NCBI RefSeq assembly: GCF_016902615.1
Contig: NZ_JACJMB010000013.1
Coordinates: 1-63,537, forward strand
From: Collinsella tanakaei
GTDB taxonomy: Bacteria > Actinomycetota > Coriobacteriia > Coriobacteriales > Coriobacteriaceae
Length of the DNA: 63,537 nucleotides
Direction: 5' to 3'
This document shows, piece by piece, positions 36,879 to 45,865 of this stretch. Below the pieces are notes generated by a model. That model worked only from the letters and a program-made list of their open reading frames with translations, was not told the DNA's origin and ran no database searches. The translations under genes and the position numbers were made by a program. How positions within the stretch are numbered: the first letter of the stretch is position 1; every line of letters starts with the position of its first letter.

Positions 36879-37997
36879 GTGCGCATAGCGATGATCGGAC
36901 AGAAGCGCACGGGGTCGCGCGAGGGCGGCGTGGAGGTGGTGGTGACCGAGCTTGCTCGCCGTATGGCGGTGCTCGGCCACGAGGTCACCTGCTACGACCG
37001 CTCGGGTACCGACGTCAACGGCAGGCCTGCGCCGAGCGAGCCCTACGAGCTCGACGGCGTCCGCGTGGTGCCGGTCCGTACCATAGATGCCAAGGGCATG
37101 GCGGCACTGAGTTCAAGCTATTTTGCTACGCTTGCGGCGATCAAGGACCATCCTGACGTCATTCACTACCACGCCGAGGGCCCTTGCGTCCCGCTGCCGC
37201 TCGCGCGTCGCGCGGGAATCCGCACGGTCTCGACCATCCACGGGCTCGACTGGCAGCGTGCCAAGTGGGGCAAGCTGGCGAGCGCCTACATCAAGATGGG
37301 GGAGAGGAACGCCGCCCGTCGCGCCGACGAGGTCATCGTGCTCTCCCGCTCGGCCCAGAGCTACTTCAGAGAGGTGTATGGACGTGAGACCCGCTTCATC
37401 CCCAACGGCATAGAGCCCAAGGAGCCGCGTCCCGCGCGCGTCATCGCCGAGCGCTGGGGGCTCTCACGAGGCTCTTATGTGCTCTTCCTCGGACGCATCG
37501 TGCCCGAGAAGCGCCCCGAGCTTCTCATCAAGGCCTTCCGCGGTCTCGACACCGACAAGCGCTTGGTCATCGCCGGCGGGTCATCGGATACCTCTGAGTA
37601 CCTTGACGAGATCGAGCGGCTCGCCGCCGGCGACCCACGGATCATCCTGACGGGTTTCGTCCAGGGGGAGGCCCTGGAGGAGCTCTACTCCAACGCCTAC
37701 TGCTACGTGCTGCCCTCCGACGTGGAGGGCATGCCGATGAGCCTTTTGGAGGCCATGGCGTACGGGCGCTGCTGCGTCACGAGCGACATCCCCGAGTGCG
37801 CGGACGTGACCGGGGGGACGGGGATCACGTTCCCCAAGGGAGACGCAGAAGGGCTGCGAGGGGTTCTCGCCTTCCTTCTTGCAAACCCGGAGGAAACCGA
37901 GGTGAAAGGCGACTCCGCACGGATGCGCGCCCGCGAATCCTTCGGCTGGGACAACGTCGTTCGCTGGACGCTCGAGCTCTACGGAGGAGATCAGTGA
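36879..37997 (+). CDS. Family 4 glycosyltransferase
   Basis: The 372-residue GT-B protein has an N-terminal acceptor domain with GGVEVVVTELARRM and a C-terminal donor domain: YVLFLGRIVPEKRPELLIKAF near 200, VQGEALEELYSNAYCYVLPSDVEGMPMSLLEAMAYGRC near 260-298, containing the E-x7-E donor motif (Glu of EGMPMSLLEAMA). It adds a sugar to a lipid-linked acceptor. GTG start, three bases after the previous stop. Its last codons overlap the next GT gene (GTGA), so the two are translated together. GC-rich, unlike the cassette that follows. Confidence 0.9.
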   Translation: MRIAMIGQKRTGSREGGVEVVVTELARRMAVLGHEVTCYDRSGTDVNGRPAPSEPYELDGVRVVPVRTIDAKGMAALSSSYFATLAAIKDHPDVIHYHAEGPCVPLPLARRAGIRTVSTIHGLDWQRAKWGKLASAYIKMGERNAARRADEVIVLSRSAQSYFREVYGRETRFIPNGIEPKEPRPARVIAERWGLSRGSYVLFLGRIVPEKRPELLIKAFRGLDTDKRLVIAGGSSDTSEYLDEIERLAAGDPRIILTGFVQGEALEELYSNAYCYVLPSDVEGMPMSLLEAMAYGRCCVTSDIPECADVTGGTGITFPKGDAEGLRGVLAFLLANPEETEVKGDSARMRARESFGWDNVVRWTLELYGGDQ

Positions 37998-39283
37998 GAG
38001 TACTGCTCGTCAACAAGTTCCACTATCGCAAGGGTGGGGCCGAGACGTATTACTTTGAAATCGGCTCTGCCCTTCAGGACATGGGCCATGAAGTTGCCTA
38101 CTTCTCTATGCACCACCCTAACAATCTTTCGTGCGATCAGGAGAGGTACTTCGTTACCCAGCGCGAGTACAACGACGTTAGAAACCCCTTCAAGGCGGTT
38201 GCAGACGGCCTCGCGTTGGTCTACTCGTTTGAGGCGAAGCGCAATTTTCAAGCGCTTTGCGATGACTTCCGCCCAGACGTCATCCACCTCAACAACGTGC
38301 ACCGGCAGATAACCCTGTCCATTCTGGATGTGCCGTACTTGAATGAGCACCACATCCCAGTGGTCTACACGGCGCATGACTACGTTACCATTTGCCCTGG
38401 CTATCTCATGCTTGACGGGCAGGGCAGGGTCTGCGACCGCTGTCTGGAGGACGGGCGCTACCGGCACTGCATCGAGAACAAATGCATCAAGGGTTCTCGT
38501 TCCAAGAGCGCGCTTGCAGCTCTCGAGGCTTTCTTCAACCGGTCGAGGCATATGAATGACCGAATTGATCGCGTCATAGCCCCATCGCGCTTCATGGCTG
38601 AGAAGCTCTTGGAGGGTGGGTGGCCCGAGGACAAGGTTACTGTTCTGCAAAACTTTGCAAGCGACGCCATTCTCGACCGCGCTCGTACGGGCGGACTGGA
38701 TCAGACTGATCGAGAACACCCCTACCTTCTCTATTTCGGGCGCATTTCCAAGGAGAAGGGCGTCGGCATGCTTTTGGATGCGTTTCTCGCAGCCATGCCC
38801 TTCCTTCAGGGCTGGCGCTTGGTAATCGCTGGAGACGGACCTGAGTTCGGGGCGTTGAAGGATAAGGTCCGCTCGTTAGGCCCTCGCTGCTCCGTCGAGC
38901 TTGTCGGCTACCAGAGGAGCGAGAGACTGCAGAACTACGTCGGGCGAGCCTCTCTCGCGGTCACGAACTCCATGTGCCGGGAGAACATGCCGTTCTCGGT
39001 AATCGAGGCGTTTGCGGCGGGCACGCCCGTCGTGGGGTCTCGCATCGGCGGCATTCCGGAGCTGGTGTCCGAAGGGGAGACAGGTTTCTTGTGCGAGCCA
39101 GGTGACGTCTCATCGCTTACTAAGGCGATTATTCGAGGCGTGTCGTTTTGTGGTGACCTTGACGCGTATCGCGCTATGCAAGGTCGCTGCCGTGACTACG
39201 TGGTGGAGAACTGTGACCAAAGTCATTTCATGGAGCGTCTTGTTGAAATATATCAGAAGGAAATCGAAATTAAACGGTGTTAG
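37994..39283 (+). CDS. Family 4 glycosyltransferase
   Basis: The 429-residue GT-B enzyme starts VRVLLVNKFHYRKGGAETYY, has IPVVYTAHDYVTICPGYL near 117, four Cys around 143-162 (CDRCLEDGRYRHCIENKC, likely a zinc or disulfide site) and the donor motif FGRISKEKGVGMLLDAF near 249, ENMPFSVIEAFAAGTPVVGS near 330-350. GTG at 37994 overlaps the upstream TGA and has GGAGGAG five bases upstream. It is the last GC-rich gene of the locus; its final ~40 bases are already AT-rich, so the junction with the imported cassette is near 39270. Confidence 0.9.
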   Translation: MRVLLVNKFHYRKGGAETYYFEIGSALQDMGHEVAYFSMHHPNNLSCDQERYFVTQREYNDVRNPFKAVADGLALVYSFEAKRNFQALCDDFRPDVIHLNNVHRQITLSILDVPYLNEHHIPVVYTAHDYVTICPGYLMLDGQGRVCDRCLEDGRYRHCIENKCIKGSRSKSALAALEAFFNRSRHMNDRIDRVIAPSRFMAEKLLEGGWPEDKVTVLQNFASDAILDRARTGGLDQTDREHPYLLYFGRISKEKGVGMLLDAFLAAMPFLQGWRLVIAGDGPEFGALKDKVRSLGPRCSVELVGYQRSERLQNYVGRASLAVTNSMCRENMPFSVIEAFAAGTPVVGSRIGGIPELVSEGETGFLCEPGDVSSLTKAIIRGVSFCGDLDAYRAMQGRCRDYVVENCDQSHFMERLVEIYQKEIEIKRC

Positions 39284-39411
39284 CGCAGCTTACAGTTGAA
39301 AATAAAGATTGGAATTCTTGGATTATCGCGGGTATAAAGAATAACGCTGACTAATACAACGCTTTCTGGGTGATGTTTAGTTCGCACATGTGAAACATAT
39401 AAGTCTATAGA

Positions 39412-40659
39412 GTGAATATTGATAAAGTGGCTGATAATATGACTGATAAGAATTTAGAAGAGAAGAAAAAAAAACATATAAGAAGTCTGGAACTTGATGT
39501 ATATAAACAACTGACCTATTCATTCTTTCTGCTAACGTTCATAGCTAAGGCGTTAACAGATGGAATATTCATTACATTAGGTCAAAAAGGGTTAATTACA
39601 AATTCTAAGTATATGGCAATGGGCGGTGTAATTTTTTTTGGCCTGGGCTATATGATAAAAAATCGGAGATTCGATAACTTTTGGAATGAATTTAAGCAAT
39701 TGTTTGCACTATTTGCAGCTATAGCATTTTTTACGTGTGTGTTAATCATATACAGAAGGAATTATGCAGCATGGCAGATAAGAGATTTATTAAATCTCTT
39801 TACGCCAATGATATTTGCATATGTCGTGCTCAACACCCTTGATAGTGGAGATATTGTTAAAGGGATGCGAATAGCATTATATTTTTCAATATGTGGATAC
39901 GTTATCCAACTAATTTTAAAAGGAACGACTATACAAGAAATTATATCAGCATCAGATTATTCAAAATCGCTTTCGCCCCTTGAGTCTAACGATTTCGCAG
40001 CTTTATCAATTATGCTGTGCTTCTTTTTCTGCTATATTCGCGACAATAAAATCGATACAATTGCTTCATTTTTGTTTGCTATAGCTACATTTAAAAGACT
40101 TGCAATGATCTTTGCCCTACTCGCCTTTGTTCTTCCAAAAATCATTAATACAAGAAAGGCCATTCCAAGAGGCTATAGATTCTTATTGGTAATTGTTCTT
40201 ACACTAATAACAATTATATATTTATATCTATTGTTACCATTTAGTCCGGATGTTCAAATCTTTGGCTACAATTTGAAATATCTATCAATGGGAAGAGCTC
40301 ATTTTCTAACTGAATTATTTATAAACAACTATAAATCTTTTGGCTATGGTTCAGTGGAAGCAACACTGGGTCACAGTCTAGAGATGTATTTGATTCGGCT
40401 GTGCTTAGAGCTATCACCTATTGCAGTTATTGTATTTATTACGTGCATGATGAATATTGCATGGACAAATATATACTGTGTAATACTCATAATCTTCCAA
40501 TTAATCAATTTAATAACAGCAGATTCAATTAGTGCGATATTTGCATGGGAAGTAATGTATATATTGCTTGGTTTAGTTCATGGAACTTGTAAAAATGACA
40601 CCGGAATTAATTATGCGATTATTGAAATGAATTCTAGAAGAAAGAATTTACCGAGCTAG
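39412..40659 (+). CDS. Wzy-type polysaccharide polymerase (AT-rich)
   Basis: The 415-residue protein has ten to twelve hydrophobic helices and a large periplasmic-type loop near 250-300 (RKAIPRGYRF... then FSPDVQIFGYNLKYLSMGRAH), the architecture of O-unit polymerases. There is no conserved motif, as is usual for Wzy, and the identity is by topology and context (next to Wzx and glycosyltransferases). GTG start at 39412 has no good ribosome site; ATG at 39439 (MTDKNLEEKK) is an alternative. The first gene of the cassette, about 35% GC by eye. Confidence 0.7.
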   Translation: MNIDKVADNMTDKNLEEKKKKHIRSLELDVYKQLTYSFFLLTFIAKALTDGIFITLGQKGLITNSKYMAMGGVIFFGLGYMIKNRRFDNFWNEFKQLFALFAAIAFFTCVLIIYRRNYAAWQIRDLLNLFTPMIFAYVVLNTLDSGDIVKGMRIALYFSICGYVIQLILKGTTIQEIISASDYSKSLSPLESNDFAALSIMLCFFFCYIRDNKIDTIASFLFAIATFKRLAMIFALLAFVLPKIINTRKAIPRGYRFLLVIVLTLITIIYLYLLLPFSPDVQIFGYNLKYLSMGRAHFLTELFINNYKSFGYGSVEATLGHSLEMYLIRLCLELSPIAVIVFITCMMNIAWTNIYCVILIIFQLINLITADSISAIFAWEVMYILLGLVHGTCKNDTGINYAIIEMNSRRKNLPS

Positions 40660-40667
40660 GAGAATGT

Positions 40668-41465
40668 ATGTTTTCATATATTACAATTTGTACAGACGAT
40701 ACTTACGTTCCAGGAGTAATTGCGCTAAATAAGTCCCTGCACATGGTGGCGTCAAAATATAACCTCAACGTGCTTGTGGATCCTCTTTCTGTGTCAGAAA
40801 ATTGTATTAGACATTTAAAAAATGCTGATGTATCTGTCATTTTTGCTGAACATGTTGAAATTAATGACTACATTAGAAAACAAAACACACTAAACCAGTC
40901 ACCTAATTGGAGTAACACTCTTTTCAAATTACGAATATTTGGACTCGAACAATTCGATAAAATAATATATCTAGATTCCGATATGATAATCATTCAAAAT
41001 ATCGATAGTTTATTTTCCCTAGAACATATGACCAGTGTTCAAGCTGGCAATATGTTCGACAATTCTTGGGTTAAGTTAAATTCTGGATTAATGGTAGTAC
41101 ATCCTAAGAAACAACTTGAGGAAGAATTAATCGCGCTTCTATCTAGTGAGTTTCTTAATCAGATGCTTAATGGAAAAGGAATTGGGGATCAGGATGTAAT
41201 AAATTGGTACTATTCAGATTGGCCACAGATTTCGAAACTTCATTTACCCGAGTCTTATAACCAATTTGTGACATTGTTACCTCAGTACCAACATTATGGT
41301 TATTTACATAATTTAAACGATGTCTATGTCCTGCATTATGTTGGAAAAACTAAACCGTGGAATTATGGGCTGTGTGAGTATCTTCATTTGATTGCCAGGG
41401 CACTTAGATGGCGATCGATATTAGAGATTAAAGCCGTTTGTATATTTTGGAAGATTATTGGGTAA
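40668..41465 (+). CDS. Family 8 glycosyltransferase
   Basis: The 265-residue GT-A enzyme begins MFSYITICTDDTYVPGVIAL (nucleotide-binding), has the DXD motif in IIYLDSDMII near 103-112 and the GT8-type GLMVVHPKKQ and QDVINWYYSDWPQ near 176-190, then HYVGKTKPW near 225. It probably transfers a galactose or glucose residue with retention of configuration. GAGAATG is close to the start, with GGAG eight bases before. AT-rich. Confidence 0.88.
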   Translation: MFSYITICTDDTYVPGVIALNKSLHMVASKYNLNVLVDPLSVSENCIRHLKNADVSVIFAEHVEINDYIRKQNTLNQSPNWSNTLFKLRIFGLEQFDKIIYLDSDMIIIQNIDSLFSLEHMTSVQAGNMFDNSWVKLNSGLMVVHPKKQLEEELIALLSSEFLNQMLNGKGIGDQDVINWYYSDWPQISKLHLPESYNQFVTLLPQYQHYGYLHNLNDVYVLHYVGKTKPWNYGLCEYLHLIARALRWRSILEIKAVCIFWKIIG

Positions 41466-41469
41466 TAGT

Positions 41470-42507
41470 ATGAATACAAGTTCAAGCGTAAAGATACAAA
41501 AGAATTTTTATAGAGATATAGATGGGTACAGGTGTATCGCTGCACTTTCAATTATCGCAATGCATGTATATGTTAAAGGCGAGTATACCGATATAGAGCC
41601 GTCAATTAGTTTGGCAATTTCGAAACTTGGAATATTTGTAACCCTATTCTTTATAATTAGCGGATTCGGAATGTGCTGTGGGTATTTTGAAAAAATCAAG
41701 AATAGCGAAATATCCGTTGAAACATTTTATAGTAGAAGAATAAAAAAAATACTACCATTCTTTTCCTTATTAGTAATTATTGATATTATTGTTGAACGCT
41801 TTGCTTCGAGTTCTTTATGGGAGGGCATTGCAAATCTTTCGCTTGTTTTCAATCTATTGCCTGACTTAAACATCCAGGTTATCGGAGTGGGATGGGCGCT
41901 CGGTGTAATTTTTCTTTTCTATTTGCTTTTTCCTTATTTTGTGTTTCTTCTTAGTTCAAAACCACGAGCTTGGATTGCTTTTGCCCTGTCTATAATTCTT
42001 AGTCTTTCGTGTATATTTTATTTCCATAAGGCCGATGGACAGATCGATGACAGAAGATTTATTTATCAGGCAATGTTTTTTGTGGCTGGTGGGTTACTGT
42101 TTCTTTATAGAAATCAAATCGAGGGAATTAGTGGACGAAATTCAATACTTCTTAAAATCCTCTGTATTGGAGTATTGCCGCTGATAGTAATTAGCGTTCC
42201 TTCCTGGCTTTCTAACATAAAGCAATTAGTTATATGGATTCCATGGATGATGCTTGCTATTCATAGAGAACATAGATTGTTCACCAATAAATTCACTTCA
42301 TTTATCAGTCGGATTAGTTTGGAGATGTATTTATCTCATCTATTTATATTTCAAATAGTGAATCTTATTGGAATCCCACATTTGTTTGGATTTGGGATAA
42401 CGTCGTATATATTCACGTATGTTTTAGTCTTGGTAGGTACAGCTGTGTTTTCCCTCGTTGCTCAAAAAATCATTCAATGTGTATGTGCTGCCGCTTCAAG
42501 AAAATAA
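41470..42507 (+). CDS. Acyltransferase 3 family membrane protein
   Basis: The ~345-residue protein has about ten membrane helices. The first contains the family signature GYRCIAALSIIAMHVYV (about 17-33, conserved R and H of ACYL_TRANSF_3), and a conserved GVGWALGVIFLFYLLFP near 143-159. It would O-acetylate the polysaccharide or attach succinyl groups. The start is taken at 41470, overlapping no gene; an in-frame TTG at 41458 is weaker. It overlaps or abuts the GT8 stop at 41465, so coupling is likely. Confidence 0.85.
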   Translation: MNTSSSVKIQKNFYRDIDGYRCIAALSIIAMHVYVKGEYTDIEPSISLAISKLGIFVTLFFIISGFGMCCGYFEKIKNSEISVETFYSRRIKKILPFFSLLVIIDIIVERFASSSLWEGIANLSLVFNLLPDLNIQVIGVGWALGVIFLFYLLFPYFVFLLSSKPRAWIAFALSIILSLSCIFYFHKADGQIDDRRFIYQAMFFVAGGLLFLYRNQIEGISGRNSILLKILCIGVLPLIVISVPSWLSNIKQLVIWIPWMMLAIHREHRLFTNKFTSFISRISLEMYLSHLFIFQIVNLIGIPHLFGFGITSYIFTYVLVLVGTAVFSLVAQKIIQCVCAAASRK

Positions 42508-42542
42508 CAATAGTTATGCATTAATCAAAATTAGGAGTTCAA

Positions 42543-43640
42543 ATGAAGGTTTTATTTGTTAACCCGATTTTATATACACCTGAGAATGCTCAGATACCTA
42601 AAGTTAATAGCATAGAAGATACGATGGCATGTAGCTTATGCAGAGCATTTGAACGGAAAGGAATTGACGTCACTCTTGCAGCAGCTTCAGAATGGAAACC
42701 TTTGCATGATCCAATATGCTCGTATAAAATTATTTGGCTAAAAAGTTATTTCAAGAAGTTTTTTCCTATACATAGGATCCCTGTGAATCTTGGGCTAATT
42801 AATACACTGCTTTCAAATAGCTATGACGCCGTTATTTCCAGTGAAGTTTTTTCTATTGATACGTTGATTTGTGTGATATTTGCACGTAAAAAAACAATTA
42901 TATGGCATGAAATGGCCAAGCACAATCGTATGGGCAAAGGCCTGCTTTCACGTTTTTGGTATAATGTTATTGCAAGAACGTTTATGCGCGGAATTCCAGT
43001 GATAGCTAGAAGTGCTCAGGCGCGACAATTTATTTCAAAATACTGCAATAATGTCTCCCCCACAATTATTGAGCATGGTGTTGATTTTGATATATTTTCC
43101 TTAGCACAAGGAAAAACTGATACATTTTGCGTTGTTTCGCAACTTATAAAAAGAAAACGTATTGATAAGATCATAATTGCATTCTCCAGGTATCATTACA
43201 GCATCAATCAATCATGCAAGCTATATATTATTGGAAGTGGACCAGAGAAAGAAAGTTTAATTCAATTAACTTCTAAACTAGGCATAGCAAATGTAGTGTC
43301 CTTTATGGGGCAATTAAATCATTTGAAGCTGCAGCATTATCTTTCAGAAGCTAAAGCTATGCTCGTATATACCGAAAAAGACAATAGTATGATTTCAATC
43401 GTTGAATCAATAGCTAGTGGGACGCCCGTTGTCACCACTTCAGTGCCTCTGAATTCATCATATATTCGAATGTATAGTCTTGGGGTTGTCAATGACAATT
43501 GGGATGAATCAGATCTAAGAAATATTGACAGCAATTTAAATTTCTACGTTTCAAATTGCTGTCAATATAGAAAAGCAATGTCAACTGATTATAAAGTTAA
43601 TCAATTTATCAATTGTATCGAAACAGAGTTGAGAATATGA
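42543..43640 (+). CDS. Family 4 glycosyltransferase
   Basis: The 365-residue GT-B enzyme begins MKVLFVNPILYTPENAQIPK, with VSQLIKRKRIDKIIIAFSRYH near 202-222, LYIIGSGPEKESLIQL and the C-terminal donor motif VYTEKDNSMISIVESIASGTPVV near 278-300 (E-x7-E). AGGAG lies eight bases before the ATG. Its stop overlaps the next start (ATGA at 43637). The AT-rich composition is unlike the two upstream GT4 genes, which indicates separate origin. Confidence 0.88.
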   Translation: MKVLFVNPILYTPENAQIPKVNSIEDTMACSLCRAFERKGIDVTLAAASEWKPLHDPICSYKIIWLKSYFKKFFPIHRIPVNLGLINTLLSNSYDAVISSEVFSIDTLICVIFARKKTIIWHEMAKHNRMGKGLLSRFWYNVIARTFMRGIPVIARSAQARQFISKYCNNVSPTIIEHGVDFDIFSLAQGKTDTFCVVSQLIKRKRIDKIIIAFSRYHYSINQSCKLYIIGSGPEKESLIQLTSKLGIANVVSFMGQLNHLKLQHYLSEAKAMLVYTEKDNSMISIVESIASGTPVVTTSVPLNSSYIRMYSLGVVNDNWDESDLRNIDSNLNFYVSNCCQYRKAMSTDYKVNQFINCIETELRI

Positions 43641-44749
43641 AACGAATAATGGTCGACTGTTATCTGGCTCATAATTTTGGGGATGACTTGTTCTTAATTA
43701 CCCTTGCATCAAATTTCCCTAAGGTTCAATTTCAAGTAATAGCAAATCAATCTTATAACTTCATAGAAAGGCTTTGTCCCAATATCAATATCTTGCATTG
43801 CGTCAATGACAAGTGCTTAAATTTACTGAAGCGGCTTAAGAATAAGCGCGATGAACTATTAATTATTCACAAAGCAGATGCACTTGTCACAATTGGTGGT
43901 TCTTTATATATAGAAAAACCCTCAGGTTGTAATCCACGATTGTTAATAGATAAATACCGTAGATATTTTCGAGATGTTGTAAGAGCAAATAATGCAAAGA
44001 ATTACTATGTTATGGGAGCAAATTTCGGCCCATACTCCTCTAAGTCTTTCCTTAGGTTCTATACTCGCTTCTTTGAAAAATTCTGTGAAGATGTATGTTT
44101 CCGCGATAGATTCTCTGCTAATCAATTCTCTAGTGTAACTAATGTTAGATATGCCCCTGATATTTTGTTTGGAGCGGGATTGCCTAATGTCTCAAAGCGA
44201 CATCAGGTATTTATTTCGGTCATTGATCTACAGAATTGTGATCATTTCGGTAGACTTTCTGAAAAATGTGAAGCATATGAACAAATGATTCTGGAATATA
44301 TCAAACGATATGCCGATATAGAGTATAAAATAATACTATGTTCTTTTTTTGGGTCTGATGGGGATTCTTTGGCAGTAAAGAGAATTTCTGTCAAAGCTAG
44401 TGAAGCTAATATTTCTATCCAAGAATTGTATTATACAGATAATATAGAAGAGATTTTAAGCGAAATTTCTATGTCAGAGATTGTAATAGGTACAAGGTTT
44501 CATGCTACGGTTATCGGCTTAGCTGCTGGGGCTGCAGTAGTACCTATTATTTACAGCACAAAGACTTTGCACGTGTTGGATGATTTGGGGTTCAATCGAA
44601 GGAATACGATTGATCTCAGTAGTGATGAATGGTTATCCTTAGATTTGAACACGTTGCCTGACCCGCTAACTTTCAACGTTGATCGAGAAAAAGCCCTTTC
44701 AAAATGCCAATTCTCTGCACTCAGTAAGTTTATTGAATCTAGCGAATAG
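43637..44749 (+). CDS. Polysaccharide pyruvyl transferase family protein
   Basis: The 370-residue protein begins MKRIMVDCYLAHNFGDDLFLITLA, which has the family's NxGDD segment, and has NYYVMGANFGPYSS near 123-136 and IVIGTRFHATVIGLAAGAAVVPI near 284-306, the GxRFHA motif of WcaK/PssM-type transferases. It may place a pyruvate ketal on the polysaccharide, adding negative charge; some members transfer other groups. Overlap ATGA with the previous gene indicates translational coupling. AT-rich. Confidence 0.85.
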   Translation: MKRIMVDCYLAHNFGDDLFLITLASNFPKVQFQVIANQSYNFIERLCPNINILHCVNDKCLNLLKRLKNKRDELLIIHKADALVTIGGSLYIEKPSGCNPRLLIDKYRRYFRDVVRANNAKNYYVMGANFGPYSSKSFLRFYTRFFEKFCEDVCFRDRFSANQFSSVTNVRYAPDILFGAGLPNVSKRHQVFISVIDLQNCDHFGRLSEKCEAYEQMILEYIKRYADIEYKIILCSFFGSDGDSLAVKRISVKASEANISIQELYYTDNIEEILSEISMSEIVIGTRFHATVIGLAAGAAVVPIIYSTKTLHVLDDLGFNRRNTIDLSSDEWLSLDLNTLPDPLTFNVDREKALSKCQFSALSKFIESSE

Positions 44750-44773
44750 CATAAGTTTGCATAGAAGACTAAG

Positions 44774-45817
44774 GTGAACGATAAAAAGATGAACGATAAA
44801 ATCATTAGCATCATAATACCCGTATACAACACTGAGAAAGATTACTTACGAAAATGTTTAGAGCCATTTCTTTTGAATGAAGACCCACGAATTGAAATTG
44901 TCGTTGTCGATGATGGTTCAAATTCGGAAACGGCTGCATTGCTTTCAAATATGACTTTCGGTTGTGTAAATCAACTTAAGATTGTTCACAGGGCTAATGG
45001 TGGCCAAAATGCAGCTAGAAATACGGGCATAAATGAAGCAATCGGAGAATATATAGAATTTCTCGATAGCGATGACTATATTGATTGGAATTCACAACTG
45101 GAAATAATTCGCGTTCTTGAGATTTACCATCCTGACTTACTTTCTTTTCGCGCTCAACAAATGAGTGCTTCAGGTAAAACAATATGTACTTGGGGTCCGG
45201 TAGCTGAAGGAGAAGCTTATCGAGAAATCTCAAAAAGCGAAATGTTGATGGAGTGTTCATCGTTATGGATGCAGATATATAAGCGCAGTATATTTCGACA
45301 GTATGAGATCAACTTGATAGAAAGCATATATATAGGTGAAGATATTGCTGCAGTTGTCCCCCTCATTCTAGCTTCAAAGACGCTCGGAGTTGTCGATAGT
45401 ATCCTTTATCACTTTGTTGAAAGACCGACCAGTGTCACTCATAAGGTAAATACGAATCGTTTACTCGACATATTGAAAGCTTTTGAATCCATTATTTCTT
45501 GGATGAATCAGAATGCTAATATTTGTGAATTCGATTATAAGGAATCGATGTCCTTAGTTGAGAGGCTCGCCATTAAGCACGTTTGTTTTGCAGGGATTGC
45601 TAGGGCGGTAGAGTGGGATGGACCTTGCTCGACGGCTATTCCTAAATTGTTATCATGGATGGAACTACATTTTCCCAACTGGAGGAATAACTCCTTGTTT
45701 AAATCTGATCCTACTATGCACCATTTAAATTACTACTTGATATTAAATGGTTACTACAGAACATATCTCCTGTTCTTAAAAACAAAGCGTAAAATTAAGT
45801 GCCTATTTTTTAGGTGA
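44774..45817 (+). CDS. Family 2 glycosyltransferase
   Basis: The 347-residue GT-A enzyme has IISIIIPVYNTEKDYLRKCL near 10-29, IVVVDDGSNSETA near 44, RANGGQNAARNTGINEA near 75 and IEFLDSDDYIDWNS near 97-110. It transfers a sugar to the growing repeat unit. GTG start with AAGG upstream. It ends 48 bases before the flippase gene. Confidence 0.9.
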   Translation: MNDKKMNDKIISIIIPVYNTEKDYLRKCLEPFLLNEDPRIEIVVVDDGSNSETAALLSNMTFGCVNQLKIVHRANGGQNAARNTGINEAIGEYIEFLDSDDYIDWNSQLEIIRVLEIYHPDLLSFRAQQMSASGKTICTWGPVAEGEAYREISKSEMLMECSSLWMQIYKRSIFRQYEINLIESIYIGEDIAAVVPLILASKTLGVVDSILYHFVERPTSVTHKVNTNRLLDILKAFESIISWMNQNANICEFDYKESMSLVERLAIKHVCFAGIARAVEWDGPCSTAIPKLLSWMELHFPNWRNNSLFKSDPTMHHLNYYLILNGYYRTYLLFLKTKRKIKCLFFR

Positions 45818-45865
45818 TCTTATTAGTTTCGACCTTTCTTACTGTTTTATGTATTGGGTTGCTTT